In this document: piece by piece, positions 15,331 through 23,176 of the stretch
Position numbering within the stretch: the first letter of the stretch is position 1
Layout: every line of letters begins with the position of its first letter
Virus record (IMG/VR): IMGVR_UViG_3300024265_000126
Coordinates: 1 to 39,121 of that record
Source of the DNA: a virus
Reading direction: 5' to 3' (one strand)
DNA length: 39,121 bases
The notes under the pieces: model-generated
Database searches by the model: none
Told to the model about the DNA's origin: nothing
The model's input: only the letters and a program-made list of their open reading frames with translations
Made by a program: the position numbers and the translations under genes

Positions 15331-15653
15331 GTTTCCGCGACCGTCGATCGTTCAAGCAGATCGGAGGTCTCCGGGCATACTTCCGTCAGGCGCTTTGGGG
15401 CTTCTGGTGGAGAGCGACCCTAGACCGGAGACTCCGAGCTGAGGGACTGGCAAAGGGTGAGCAGGGTCGAGCTTGTTTCTGTTGCAAGAGCGGCCCGGAC
15501 GGCTCGGGGAGGTGTACTCACCGAGACTATCCGGGCGGGTGTCCACCTCTCACTCGATGCGATCGAGAGGTGGGGCATAGGGAGCGGTGCGGCGTGGACG
15601 GGGTAGCGTTCCCCGATCTCCCGCAGTGGCCGCTCAAGGACTACAGCGAATGA
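15327..15653 (+). CDS. Cys-rich hypothetical protein
   Basis: The protein has 108 residues, with the start at 15327 set by the ATGA overlap. A basic aromatic N-terminus (RAYFRQALWGFWWRATLDRR) is followed by a Cys/His cluster (CFCC, CTH, CPP, CDR, HRERC), probably binding zinc. It also carries an ATGA junction with the next gene. Unknown function. Confidence 0.65.
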   Translation: MSFRDRRSFKQIGGLRAYFRQALWGFWWRATLDRRLRAEGLAKGEQGRACFCCKSGPDGSGRCTHRDYPGGCPPLTRCDREVGHRERCGVDGVAFPDLPQWPLKDYSE

Positions 15654-16195
15654 AACGAGGAGAGCCGCTCCGGCGACGAACCCCGTTGAAACGGGGCGGT
15701 CCTCTGGTGCGTTCGCCGATGCGAAAGAAGTACAGCCGCAAGGGAACGCTCGCGACACTCGGAGAGCCGATCGCAAAGGCTCTCGGGATCGAGACGCTGG
15801 CGGAGCGCAGAGACCGCAGGAAGCGAGATCGCTACCTCGAAAACTTCGCCGGGCCGTTCCCGGCCTACGACCACTCAGAATTCGCCCGGCGTCGAGGCTG
15901 CCTCTTGGCGCTCCTGACGCCGAGTTACCACGACCACCGTTGCGGCGGCCCGGTCCAGGCGGCTCACGTAGTACCGCGATCTCGTGGCGGTAGCTGGCGG
16001 GACGTGGTCGGGCTCTGCCTTTTGGCGCACCACGAGTTCGACGTCAACATGGCGAACTGTACCGCTCAGTTTCTCGACCGCCACGGAGTCGACCTCTCTC
16101 GTGAAGCGTCGGCCATGGCCCTCGGAGCGCCGAGGCGAGCGACGGAGGAGCCGGGGGAGTGGGATACAGACATGAGGAGGAGGATGACGCGATGA
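15650..16195 (+). CDS. HNH-like phage nuclease
   Basis: The protein has 181 residues from the ATG at 15650. The basic N-terminus LKRGGPLVRS is typical of Rap/NinG- or DUF968-type phage nucleases. The catalytic region reads C-LLALLTPSYHDHRCGG followed by AAHVVPRSRGGSWRDVV and CLLAHHEFD, an HNH-type arrangement with H-x-V, a following Asn/Asp position and a second HH. It may be a Holliday-junction or packaging nuclease. A RuvC-like resolvase lies three genes downstream. Confidence 0.68.
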   Translation: MKRGEPLRRRTPLKRGGPLVRSPMRKKYSRKGTLATLGEPIAKALGIETLAERRDRRKRDRYLENFAGPFPAYDHSEFARRRGCLLALLTPSYHDHRCGGPVQAAHVVPRSRGGSWRDVVGLCLLAHHEFDVNMANCTAQFLDRHGVDLSREASAMALGAPRRATEEPGEWDTDMRRRMTR

Positions 16196-16386
16196 GGGAG
16201 ACGATTGTGAGCATCGAACTATCAAAGGATGACAACGGAATCGCGGTGGCCTGTGAGGTCGAGGGCGGACTGCTCGGACCGGGAGGGGAGCGCCGGGAGA
16301 CGGTCTACGGTGATGCCGAGGAGCTTCTGGAGTGGCTTCGGGAGTGGATGGAGACATTCGGTCCGAGAGCCACGTTGACGCGATGA
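16192..16386 (+). CDS. Hypothetical acidic protein
   Basis: The protein has 64 residues and ATGA overlaps at both ends. The pattern is strand-strand-helix (IVSIELSKDDNGIAVACEVE, then DAEELLEWLREWME). It is probably a small soluble protein; no family is recognised. Confidence 0.65.
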   Translation: MRETIVSIELSKDDNGIAVACEVEGGLLGPGGERRETVYGDAEELLEWLREWMETFGPRATLTR

Positions 16387-16625
16387 TAGACGAACCGAAC
16401 GCAGCGAAACCGGCGATACGAAAAGGCTGGAGGGGCCGAGCCGGAGCGCGCGGGTTCTTGAAGCGTCTAGAGAGGGCGAGAGAGCGAGAGCTGGAGCGCG
16501 TTCGAGTCGACCAGAACGTCGAGAATATCGCGGCGGCCTTCGAGTGCCGTCCGGTGAGGAAGATCAAGCCGAGACTAGCGAAGCTTGATCGGTTAATAGA
16601 GAAGACCAGGAGGAAGACGGAGTGA
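16383..16625 (+). CDS. Hypothetical basic helical protein
   Basis: The protein has 80 residues, very rich in Arg and Lys, with a long helix (FLKRLERARERELERVRVDQ). The start at 16383 overlaps the preceding stop. It probably binds nucleic acid. It is followed by the resolvase with a GTGA overlap. Confidence 0.62.
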   Translation: MIDEPNAAKPAIRKGWRGRAGARGFLKRLERARERELERVRVDQNVENIAAAFECRPVRKIKPRLAKLDRLIEKTRRKTE

Positions 16626-17110
16626 GGATCCTCGGTATCGACCCGAACGAAGATACGGCGGCCTGGGTCCTGTGGGACTCGGTCGAGCGCGAAGTCATCG
16701 AGAGCGCCGAGTGGCCAGTGGAGAAGTTTCTCGGTTCAGTGAGTACGGTTCTCGCCTTCGGCGGCTGGCCGGATGTCTACGTAGTTGAACGCCTGGAGAG
16801 TTTTCAGCTTCGAGTGAACCAAGCGACATTCAAAGCTCAGTGGCACGGCGGCCGGATCTTTCATGCTTGCGGCCCACTCGCTTACTCGATCACTCGGAAG
16901 CAGGTCAAGCTCGCGCTGCTCGGAACGATCATCGGGAACAACGCCGACGTTCGCTGCGCCCTGATTGATCTCCACGGAGGGAGCCGGAAGGCTGCTATGG
17001 GGGTCAAGAAGGCCCCGGGACCACTCTACGGGCTCCGAAAGGATCAGATGCAGGCGTTGGCCGTCGCGGTCGCTTGGGCGACGTTAGAGGGGGATTTCGT
17101 TGCTCTGTAA
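16622..17110 (+). CDS. RuvC-like Holliday junction resolvase
   Basis: The protein has 162 residues with a GTG start. The RNase H-fold acidic residues are visible: D7 in ILGIDPN, E56 in VYVVERLES, and an Asp in the final helix (KDQMQALAVAVAWA). Length and motif order match RuvC-type phage resolvases, which cut four-way junctions before packaging. It complements the ERF/nuclease recombination genes at the start of the operon. Confidence 0.83.
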   Translation: MRILGIDPNEDTAAWVLWDSVEREVIESAEWPVEKFLGSVSTVLAFGGWPDVYVVERLESFQLRVNQATFKAQWHGGRIFHACGPLAYSITRKQVKLALLGTIIGNNADVRCALIDLHGGSRKAAMGVKKAPGPLYGLRKDQMQALAVAVAWATLEGDFVAL

Positions 17111-17354
17111 ATCCGCTCTGCGCTGGGTCGTTGGTGACGGTAAATATGGGCACGTCCGAGGATCTTCGAGTCTGTTCCTCTGTGGGGCGTCGACTCGCGG
17201 CTCATGGCTCGCGAGGTTTACAGTCGCCTGTCGGCATTGCGCTCGAAGGGCTCGACGGCGGGACCGGGTACGAGCGGCCCGAGCTGCCGGATGGAGCGGC
17301 TATCGGGTTCGCCGGCGGCAACGACACGCTCACGGACTACGGACGGCGGCCGGT
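17111..17354 (+). other. Ambiguous coding stretch
   Basis: All three rightward frames are largely open here. One (TTG at 17100, GAGGGGG upstream) runs into the Cys-pair gene at 17355. Another has the best third-position G/C content from about 17225 to 17345 (ATG at 17146). A third starts at an ATG at 17204. None gives a recognised protein, so no single gene is called. One of them is probably used, since a 245-base gap would be out of keeping with this operon. Confidence 0.4.
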
Positions 17355-17468
17355 ATGTGGACTTGCGAGGTCTGCCGCATCGAGATCGAGCCCGGTCAGA
17401 GGTACTATGACGGACACAAACATCGGCGAGCGCATCGGCGGTGCGTGGAAACCAAGAGGAGGAGATGA
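17355..17468 (+). CDS. Mini zinc-finger protein (37 aa), start uncertain
   Basis: MWTCEVCRIEIEPGQRYYDG is followed by a His/Cys pair and ends RRCVETKRRR, a single CxxC...HxxC finger common among phage small proteins. The ribosome site before 17355 is weak. The protein may instead be the end of a 122-residue product beginning with the TTG at 17100, which has a better site. Confidence 0.55.
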   Translation: MWTCEVCRIEIEPGQRYYDGHKHRRAHRRCVETKRRR

Positions 17469-17471
17469 TCG

Positions 17472-17831
17472 ATGATTGAATTGAAACCGGGTGTCAGGGT
17501 AACGGCTATGAGCCCGCAGATCGGGCTGGCGATACAGGTGGCGGCCTCGGCCTGGACCGGCGCTTGGGATGAAATTGAGCCCGAGAACATTCGTTGTATT
17601 GGAATGGTCGTCACCTCCATCAACGACTCCCTCCACGCCCGTACCAGCCTCCACTATATCGGCCACGCCTGCGACATTCGCACCAAGACGCTGCCCACGG
17701 CCACGGCCAAACGATGGTTTGCGGCAGAGGTTCGGAGGCGGCTTGGTGTTGACTTTGATGTGGTGCTAGAGGGGCTGGGAACGCACAACGAACATCTGCA
17801 CGTCGAGCACCAACCGAAAGGGGCCGCGTGA
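17472..17831 (+). CDS. Peptidase M15-like (D,D-/L,D-peptidase fold), candidate endolysin
   Basis: The protein has 119 residues. The zinc-site signature S59-x-H61-x2-G64-x-A66-x-D68 (SLHYIGHACD) and the later EHLHVEH (H110 as third ligand) are those of M15-type D-Ala-D-Ala carboxypeptidases and phage endopeptidases. AGGAGG precedes the ATG. It is short for a complete endolysin, as it has no separate wall-binding domain. A two-helix membrane protein follows closely and could be a holin. A catalytic role is likely; lysis is inferred. Confidence 0.68.
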   Translation: MIELKPGVRVTAMSPQIGLAIQVAASAWTGAWDEIEPENIRCIGMVVTSINDSLHARTSLHYIGHACDIRTKTLPTATAKRWFAAEVRRRLGVDFDVVLEGLGTHNEHLHVEHQPKGAA

Positions 17832-17896
17832 CGGCATCAGAGAATCCCCGGCTGAAGCGATTCCGCAAAGGCTGGATGAACCGGGCCTATGAGTAA
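17828..17896 (+). CDS. Possible 22-residue basic peptide
   Basis: A GTG overlaps the peptidase stop (GTGA) and encodes MTASENPRLKRFRKGWMNRA followed by YE and a stop. Nothing but the coupling and a plausible composition supports it. Confidence 0.3.
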   Translation: MTASENPRLKRFRKGWMNRAYE

Positions 17897-17923
17897 GGCC
17901 CCAAACAGGAGGAGGAGGAGACG

Positions 17924-18211
17924 ATGAAACTAGCCGAAGACGAACGAATGACCCCGGACGCGCTCGCTTGGCGGGCAGCCGCAAAGGGACGCGAGTTCGA
18001 GCGGCGCAAGGCGAACTTGAGGATCCATTGGCTGCGAGTACAGATCTACGTTCTCTGGATCATTCTCGCGGGGCACGTCGCCCCGCTCTACCTGACGCAT
18101 CCGAAGTTAGGGTGGCTCATGACGACCCTCTCACTTGTCGCAGCGATAGCCGCGGTCGTGATCGGCGCTTGGAAGGCCCCCGCGCCGCCGCCGCAACGGG
18201 GCGTCTCATGA
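17924..18211 (+). CDS. Two-helix membrane protein, candidate holin
   Basis: The protein has 95 residues, with AGGAGGAGGAG before the ATG. A charged N-terminus of about 37 residues is followed by two hydrophobic segments (VQIYVLWIILAGHVAPLYL and LMTTLSLVAAIAAVVIGAW) and a Pro-rich basic tail. Two-span topology and position after an M15-type peptidase suit a holin, but a second holin candidate occurs at 24946. Confidence in a membrane protein is high, in a holin moderate. Confidence 0.68.
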   Translation: MKLAEDERMTPDALAWRAAAKGREFERRKANLRIHWLRVQIYVLWIILAGHVAPLYLTHPKLGWLMTTLSLVAAIAAVVIGAWKAPAPPPQRGVS

Positions 18212-18282
18212 TCCGTCTGCCGTCTACCTGCTGGGTGCAACCGCAACCGAGGGCGCGGGCTGCCGCTGTGAGGGCTAGATGA
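18208..18282 (+). CDS. Possible 24-residue peptide
   Basis: An ATGA overlap starts MIRLPSTCWVQPQPRARAAA, ending shortly after. Its stop overlaps the next ATG. It may only couple translation of its neighbours. No function. Confidence 0.25.
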   Translation: MIRLPSTCWVQPQPRARAAAVRAR

Positions 18283-18665
18283 CGTACAGGAGAACCAAAA
18301 ATGCAAAATCCAGAAACAGGCAAACTTCACGAGAGTCAATGTACCGGGCACTAAAAAACCTGCCGCTGGAACACACACCGGACGGAAGGAAACACGTCCC
18401 CACCCCCGACCCCGAGAACTCCTGGCCCGACCTCGGCGCGATGCTGGAGTGGGCAACGGAGCAAGGGCTGGTGGTTGACCTTGGAATTATCAATCCGGGC
18501 TTTTGGGTGCCCGTTTGTTTCGACTATGAGGAAGGCGGCTCGAAGCTGTACGCAGACCGGCTGCTCAAGGGCAATGAATGCGCTTGGCCCAACCTTCGCC
18601 GCGCTCTGACCGAGTGTGTTCTAGAGGTGTGGGAAAAGAAGGGGGAAGCCGATGAAGCCGAATGA
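18279..18665 (+). CDS. Hypothetical protein
   Basis: The protein has 128 residues from the ATG at 18279 or 108 from 18339. The recognisable body begins MYRALKNLPLEHTPDG and includes SWPDLGAMLEWATEQGLVVD. A 17-codon peptide (MQNPETGKLHESQCTGH) with a good AGGAGA site occupies another frame at 18301-18354 and may tune translation. Codon choice around 18290-18370 is AT-richer than in neighbours, a hint of recent acquisition. No family recognised. Confidence 0.6.
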   Translation: MTYRRTKNAKSRNRQTSRESMYRALKNLPLEHTPDGRKHVPTPDPENSWPDLGAMLEWATEQGLVVDLGIINPGFWVPVCFDYEEGGSKLYADRLLKGNECAWPNLRRALTECVLEVWEKKGEADEAE

Positions 18666-18933
18666 GCGTGACCTGGAGCGGGCGCGGGAGTGGCTGAAGG
18701 AAGAACAGGGGGTAGATTTCGTTGGTGGTGATCCGGAGAAAGCGCTGACGGCACCGTGGAACGCGATTGTTCGATCACTTGCCGTCCTGATCGCCACCGT
18801 GCAGCAGGGGCAGCACGAGGCGACGGCGGGAAAACTTCTTGACCGACTGGACGCAGACAATGTTTGCGACTGTGTTAGCGCGTGTATCCAGATAGCTACC
18901 GCTGCCCCGCCATCCATGAAAAGAAACGTCTGA
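18652..18933 (+). CDS. Hypothetical helical protein
   Basis: The protein has 93 residues and overlaps the preceding gene by 14 bases. GGGGGAAG lies a few bases before the ATG. The composition is helical (DLERAREWLKEEQG, AIVRSLAVLIATVQQGQHEA). No motif is recognised. The short gap to 18987 contains a repeated CCCGAGAGG (near 18943 and 18960). Confidence 0.6.
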   Translation: MKPNERDLERAREWLKEEQGVDFVGGDPEKALTAPWNAIVRSLAVLIATVQQGQHEATAGKLLDRLDADNVCDCVSACIQIATAAPPSMKRNV

Positions 18934-18986
18934 TAGCATTTCACCCCGAGAGGGTCGGAGCCCGAGAGGCCGGCAAACCCTAAACC

Positions 18987-19199
18987 GTGAGCCAGAAGTC
19001 CAATAACGTCATCGACATCGAGACACGGCGGGCGTTCCAGCGCTGGGCAAGAACTCCGGACGGCCCGAACTTCATAGACCCGTCCGAGTTCGGGATAAGC
19101 CTAGAGGACTTCGACCGACTTTCTGAAGAGGCGACCGAGGGAAAATCTCGATGGAGCCTTTCAAGACTCCTGGGCGGAAAGGACGGCAACCCGGAATGA
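18987..19199 (+). CDS. Hypothetical protein
   Basis: The protein has 70 residues from a GTG; the ribosome site is weak. The N-terminus (NVIDIETRRAFQRWARTPDG) and the central DPSEFGISLEDFDRLSEEA are plausible short helices. Its stop overlaps the next start (ATGA). Unknown function. Confidence 0.55.
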   Translation: MSQKSNNVIDIETRRAFQRWARTPDGPNFIDPSEFGISLEDFDRLSEEATEGKSRWSLSRLLGGKDGNPE

Positions 19200-19396
19200 C
19201 CCTGTCTTCGCAGCCGTTCCCGTATACGCCGAGCCCCCCGGTTGATCGGTCCTCGACCGCCGACCTCTCCGACGAAGATCTAGGCGCCGCCGTTGCCGAT
19301 GCATACTGCATTCATCTGAAATTCGTTCGGAGGGGCAAGCATCTGATCTCACAAATCTACGGTCAACCAAGAAACCGCATGGCTCGCGATTCGTGA
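19196..19396 (+). CDS. Hypothetical protein, possibly frameshifted at its end
   Basis: The protein has 66 residues from the ATGA at 19196. The helix SDEDLGAAVADAYCIHLKFV looks real, but the C-terminal PRNRMARDS does not. In the +1 frame, open from 19347 to 19469, the sequence continues as TAWLAIRDEVGDDERAWLEA and ends LLDHRRLDQG, which reads like a natural helical C-terminus. A +1 shift, programmed or by mutation, would give one protein of about 90 residues. Confidence 0.5.
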   Translation: MTLSSQPFPYTPSPPVDRSSTADLSDEDLGAAVADAYCIHLKFVRRGKHLISQIYGQPRNRMARDS

Positions 19397-19478
19397 CGAG
19401 GTCGGAGATGACGAACGGGCGTGGCTTGAAGCCGCGCTACTAGATCACCGACGACTAGACCAGGGATAACCCCAAGAG

Positions 19479-20408
19479 ATGATTTCGAACCCCACGAAGA
19501 TCGTCGAAACGCCGGACGGCGATCTCGTCGAGGCGGGCCGATGCGGTCGTTGGAAGCGCGATCAAGCTCGGACTGACGCTGGGCTCCCGACCCGAAAGCA
19601 GGAGGCACTCGCGGCGCTCGAAACCGCGAAAGGAGAAGGAAAGACCCCGGCCCAGCTCGCGGCCCTCGCTCGGCGGCTAGTTAAGAAGGCGGCCGAGTCA
19701 GGGTGGCGGTGCAAGATTACGGTCAACCCAAGGGGTTCGGGCTGTAAGCGGCTCCACGGCGGCAAGACTCCGAGCGGCGTTGACTCGCCACAGTTCAAGC
19801 ATGGCCGCTATTCGCTCGCTCGCTATCTCAGGCCGGAACAGGTCAAGGCTTACGAGGCGTGGCTAAATGATCCTGCCCGATTCGACCACGCTCGACAAGG
19901 GGCGGCTCTGGAGGTTCTCCTGGTCAATCAGGTCTCCCGGCTCCGGGCTCCGGCCCTGGTCGAGTGGAAGCTAATCTCGGACGGGTGGGCGATGATCCAA
20001 AAGGCCGGACGGCTCGCCTCTACCGGGAAGGACGCCGACAAAGAGAAGGCGGTCCTTCTCCAGGGTCAGGCGCTCTCGATGATCGGCCAAGGGATCGGAG
20101 GATTCGACGTGGAGAGAGACAATGCGGAGGCGGTCAAGGTCTCGGCGGATCTTATAACCGAACAGCGCCGGGTCGCCTCGGCGGAGAACCTCCGGACTCA
20201 CCGAGAGCAGGAGATCATCACGCTCCAGCAGCACACGGCTCAGAGGGCGAGAGAGATCGAGTTGTTCTGGCAGGCGATCGAGAACGAGACGCGAGGGATG
20301 AAGGGCCGAGACGCGAAGCTGGTTCGAGGGGCGCTCCTAGCCGGTGTTGCCGCGTGGCGAGCCGAGGGGGACCGATGGACAGAGGGGCCGAAGGGGACGG
20401 TTAACTAG
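19479..20408 (+). CDS. Candidate small terminase subunit
   Basis: The protein has 309 residues. Near residue 90 it has CKRLHGG...GVDSPQFKHGRYS, a Cys/His-Gly-Gly and KHGRYS pattern I associate with phage small-terminase-like proteins. A long helical C-terminal half follows (ITEQRRVASAENLRTHREQE). It lies two genes before TerL, separated by a papain-like gene. Role: recognition of packaging-site DNA and regulation of TerL. The call rests on this motif and on position. Confidence 0.6.
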   Translation: MISNPTKIVETPDGDLVEAGRCGRWKRDQARTDAGLPTRKQEALAALETAKGEGKTPAQLAALARRLVKKAAESGWRCKITVNPRGSGCKRLHGGKTPSGVDSPQFKHGRYSLARYLRPEQVKAYEAWLNDPARFDHARQGAALEVLLVNQVSRLRAPALVEWKLISDGWAMIQKAGRLASTGKDADKEKAVLLQGQALSMIGQGIGGFDVERDNAEAVKVSADLITEQRRVASAENLRTHREQEIITLQQHTAQRAREIELFWQAIENETRGMKGRDAKLVRGALLAGVAAWRAEGDRWTEGPKGTVN

Positions 20409-20419
20409 GAGGAGGAACT

Positions 20420-20953
20420 ATGACGACAGAGGTGGGGTTCGAGCGAGGGAACCGAAGAAAAGGGAGCGGCCTGGCCGTACCGTTTACTGACGCCGAGATC
20501 GAGATAGCGGCCCACGAGTGGGGGGCGAACTGCGGCCCAGGAGCACTCTCCGCCGCCACGGGGCGCTCGCTCGGAGAGGTTCGCGATGCCCTCACCCCAT
20601 CTTGGCCTGGATATACGAATGTCGGCCACCAGGAAAAGGCGCTTCGGAGGATGGGGCTCTCTAGCCGACGGACGAGGAGCGGAGTTTGGCCATGGACGAA
20701 GTTCGGGAGCATGACGGGCAGAGGGCTCGTTTTCGTTCAATGGCTCGGTCCATGGATGGAGAAGCACTGGCGGGAACAGTGTCAGCAGACGCACTGGGTA
20801 GCTACCTACGCGCCAGCCGATCGTCTTGGGGTGTTGCTTTTCGATGTCAGCTACCCGGCTTGGTTGACAATCTACGAATGGGAAAAGATCGTCGCGCCAG
20901 ATCTTCACGATGACGGCTGGAAGATTAGGAGCGGGCTGGAGATTCTGTTGTGA
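20420..20953 (+). CDS. Papain/C39-like cysteine peptidase-fold protein
   Basis: The protein has 177 residues, with AGGAGGA before the ATG. C38 in ANCGPGALSAATG begins the catalytic helix, H125 in QTHWVATY and D142 in LLFDVSY could complete a papain-like Cys-His-Asp site. This order fits C39-like peptidase folds. Its place between the terminase subunits is unusual but, as I recall, such proteins do occur beside phage packaging genes. Substrate unknown; maturation of a head or terminase protein is one possibility. Confidence 0.62.
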   Translation: MTTEVGFERGNRRKGSGLAVPFTDAEIEIAAHEWGANCGPGALSAATGRSLGEVRDALTPSWPGYTNVGHQEKALRRMGLSSRRTRSGVWPWTKFGSMTGRGLVFVQWLGPWMEKHWREQCQQTHWVATYAPADRLGVLLFDVSYPAWLTIYEWEKIVAPDLHDDGWKIRSGLEILL

Positions 20954-22443
20954 GCCGGGGCGCTGTCGCCGCTCGCGACTTCTACGACCTCGCTGATTCG
21001 ATCGAGACGCGGGCTCTTGGGCTCGGATCCGAAGCGGCGTGGGAGTCCGGCGTCTGCAAGCCGTGGTCAACCTCGAAGCGGCCAAAGCAGACGATCAACT
21101 GGACGACGAAGTGGTTCCTCTGGATGTTCCTCGCCGGGCGAGGCTGGGGCAAATCATGGAGCGTGATGGGCAACTCCGTAGAGCGCTGGAAGACCGGAGC
21201 CTGGAAGCGGACGGCGCTGGTTGCTCCGACCCAGGATGATGTGCGGAAGCTCGTTGAGGAAGACGATGAGAGCGGACTCTTGGCTATGTGCTACGCCGAG
21301 GGCGTCGAGGCCCGGTTCCGGCCGGGAAAGCTCATGGTCGAGATCGGGGCCGGTCGAGATTCTGCCAAGGTGTTTCTCTACTCTGCCGAGCGGCCGGGTC
21401 GCCTCCGGAACAAACAGCACGACTCGGCGATCTTGGACGAGATGCGAGAGTTTGTCGGGCTCGAAGCGGTCTATGACAATCTAATTCGAGGACTACGGCT
21501 CGGCTCGGACCCGAGGATCATCGCCGGCACGACGCCGCCTGGAGTAGTAGGCGCGAAGAGTACCGGCGCGAAGGTCCAGGCGGCCAACCGAGAATTTATC
21601 AGGGGAGTCCTCCGGGGTGGGAAGTACTGCCGGCGCGAACACGGCCAGCCGCCGCCGCTCATGAGCCGAGAGAGTACGATGATCGTGACCGGCCCTTCGG
21701 ATGAGAACCTCGCGAATATCTCACCGACCTATGAGGCCCAGGCGATCGAGCCCTACCGGGGTACGAGAATCGGGAAGCAGGAGGTCGAGGGGCTATTCGT
21801 CGATGAGATCGAGGGGTCGATTCTTTCACTCGAAGACATCGAGGCTCATCGGGTAGCGAAGGACGACAAGCTCCCGGATTACGATGTAGTCGGGGTCGCG
21901 GTAGATCCGGCTGGACGCCACAAGGTCGAGAACTCTGAGACAGGGATTCTCGGCGGCGCTCGTGGCTGGCCTGACGGCTTCAACGCGAAGACCCACGAGC
22001 CCTACGGTAAGGCCCACGCCTATATCCTCGCGGACAAGAGCGGCCACTACAAACCGCTGGGCTGGGCCCGTCGTTGCTGCGGTCTCTATAACCGACTCGG
22101 AGCGGACTGGATGGTCGGAGAGATCAACCACGGCGGCGACATGGTCGAGCAGAATATCCGGAGCTATGACGACTCGGTGACCTTTCGGATGGTCACGGCC
22201 TCTCGCGGCAAGCATGTCAGAATCGCTCCTTGCCTCTCGCTAGTCGAGCAGGGGCGGGTCCATCACGTCGGGACTACGGACGCGGCGAAGGCGGCCTTCG
22301 AGGTCTTGGAGGATCAGTTGACGCAGTTTACCGATGACGGCTGGCAGGGAACCGGATCACCGGATCACGCCGACGCCTGGGCTTACCTCGTGAGTGAGCT
22401 ATTGCTCGGCGACCTTCGGACGGGGTACGCTCTGACCTTCTAG
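20950..22443 (+). CDS. terL: Terminase large subunit
   Basis: The protein has 497 residues with a GTG overlapping the preceding stop. The ATPase domain has Walker A AGRGWGKSW (62-70) and Walker B with catalytic Glu ILDE (161-164), then GTTPPG as coupling motif. The nuclease domain has GVAVDPAG (first Asp) and a final DHADAWAYLVSELL. It is the ATP-driven DNA packaging motor that also cuts the concatemer. Full-length by family standards. Confidence 0.95.
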   Translation: MSRGAVAARDFYDLADSIETRALGLGSEAAWESGVCKPWSTSKRPKQTINWTTKWFLWMFLAGRGWGKSWSVMGNSVERWKTGAWKRTALVAPTQDDVRKLVEEDDESGLLAMCYAEGVEARFRPGKLMVEIGAGRDSAKVFLYSAERPGRLRNKQHDSAILDEMREFVGLEAVYDNLIRGLRLGSDPRIIAGTTPPGVVGAKSTGAKVQAANREFIRGVLRGGKYCRREHGQPPPLMSRESTMIVTGPSDENLANISPTYEAQAIEPYRGTRIGKQEVEGLFVDEIEGSILSLEDIEAHRVAKDDKLPDYDVVGVAVDPAGRHKVENSETGILGGARGWPDGFNAKTHEPYGKAHAYILADKSGHYKPLGWARRCCGLYNRLGADWMVGEINHGGDMVEQNIRSYDDSVTFRMVTASRGKHVRIAPCLSLVEQGRVHHVGTTDAAKAAFEVLEDQLTQFTDDGWQGTGSPDHADAWAYLVSELLLGDLRTGYALTF

Positions 22444-22465
22444 GAGGAGAAACGGGTGCCAAGCC

Positions 22466-22705
22466 ATGAGTGAAGAGGTCCGTTGCGGGAACTGCGGCGC
22501 GAAGCTCGGAGAGATACTCCCGAGCGGCGAGGTCGAGGTTCGGCGGCAGGGCCGAGTGGTCAGGGTCCGTGAGGGGAGCCTGGACTGCTCTCGCTGTAGC
22601 CTAACGGTTCGAGTCCGGCCCGGATCGGCTCCGACGACTAGCGTTTCGATGCGCGGGGTTTTCAGGACCGGGGGGCGTGCTAGCATTCCCGGGAGGAGTG
22701 GATGA
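22466..22705 (+). CDS. Com-like zinc finger protein
   Basis: The protein has 79 residues. VRCGNCGAKLGE and, later, LDCSRCSL give two CxxC knuckles in the spacing of the phage Mu Com family, small zinc-finger translational regulators. The Ser/Arg-rich tail is atypical. The ribosome site is weak, with AGGAGGAG lying too far upstream. The stop overlaps the next start (ATGA). Confidence 0.68.
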   Translation: MSEEVRCGNCGAKLGEILPSGEVEVRRQGRVVRVREGSLDCSRCSLTVRVRPGSAPTTSVSMRGVFRTGGRASIPGRSG

Positions 22706-23142
22706 CTCAGACAGCTCAGAACCGGCAGAGCAAGGGCGCGAAGCTCACCAAGACCGAAGCGGACGCCGCGGTCGGTCTCGCCAGGGTATCTCATATAAGC
22801 CACGGCCTTTCTCAAGGGAACGTCGTTCGGGAAACCTCGCCCAATGTCTATGGGCAAGCGCAAGCCGACTCTGAGGGGAACATCGGCGGTGGCCTATCAT
22901 TCGTCTTTCACGTTGAGGACGCGAACAACTACTCGATATGTCGGGCAGGAACTTCTCGACACTTACCGTTTCAGTCTCACGGTCATGCCGGCGGATTCGG
23001 GACGAAGCTCTACCTGAGTCAGGGACTCGCAGCGGCTTTAACTGTTACGAAACCGACTAGCGGCTTCATTGTGTACTGCGCCTATATCGTAGATGACGAC
23101 ACGATCGGTTGGGAGCCCGGCTTCGTAGCGGTCGAGGAATAG
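22702..23142 (+). CDS. Virion-associated protein, paralogue of the gene at 35577
   Basis: The protein has 146 residues. From about residue 38 it aligns with the protein at 35577-36017: GNVVRE/GDIVRR, AQADSEGNIGGGL/AQADTLANIGRGL, GGFGTKLYLS/GGFGTDLYLS, ALTVTK/TLTVTR, and IGWEPGF/IQWEPGW. The pattern suggests a beta-rich domain, as in phage fibre-tip or decoration proteins. Each copy lies just upstream of a fibre-like protein with a signal peptide, so each may be a paired adaptor. Confidence 0.66.
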   Translation: MTQTAQNRQSKGAKLTKTEADAAVGLARVSHISHGLSQGNVVRETSPNVYGQAQADSEGNIGGGLSFVFHVEDANNYSICRAGTSRHLPFQSHGHAGGFGTKLYLSQGLAAALTVTKPTSGFIVYCAYIVDDDTIGWEPGFVAVEE

Positions 23143-23176
23143 GAGGAGAAGAGTGGGCATAGGAGGAATCAACGAG

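Noticed and set aside
15875-16567. Minus-strand frame of 230 codons
   Set aside because: It is Arg/Pro-rich, crosses three sense genes with stop/start coupling, and has no ribosome site or motif.
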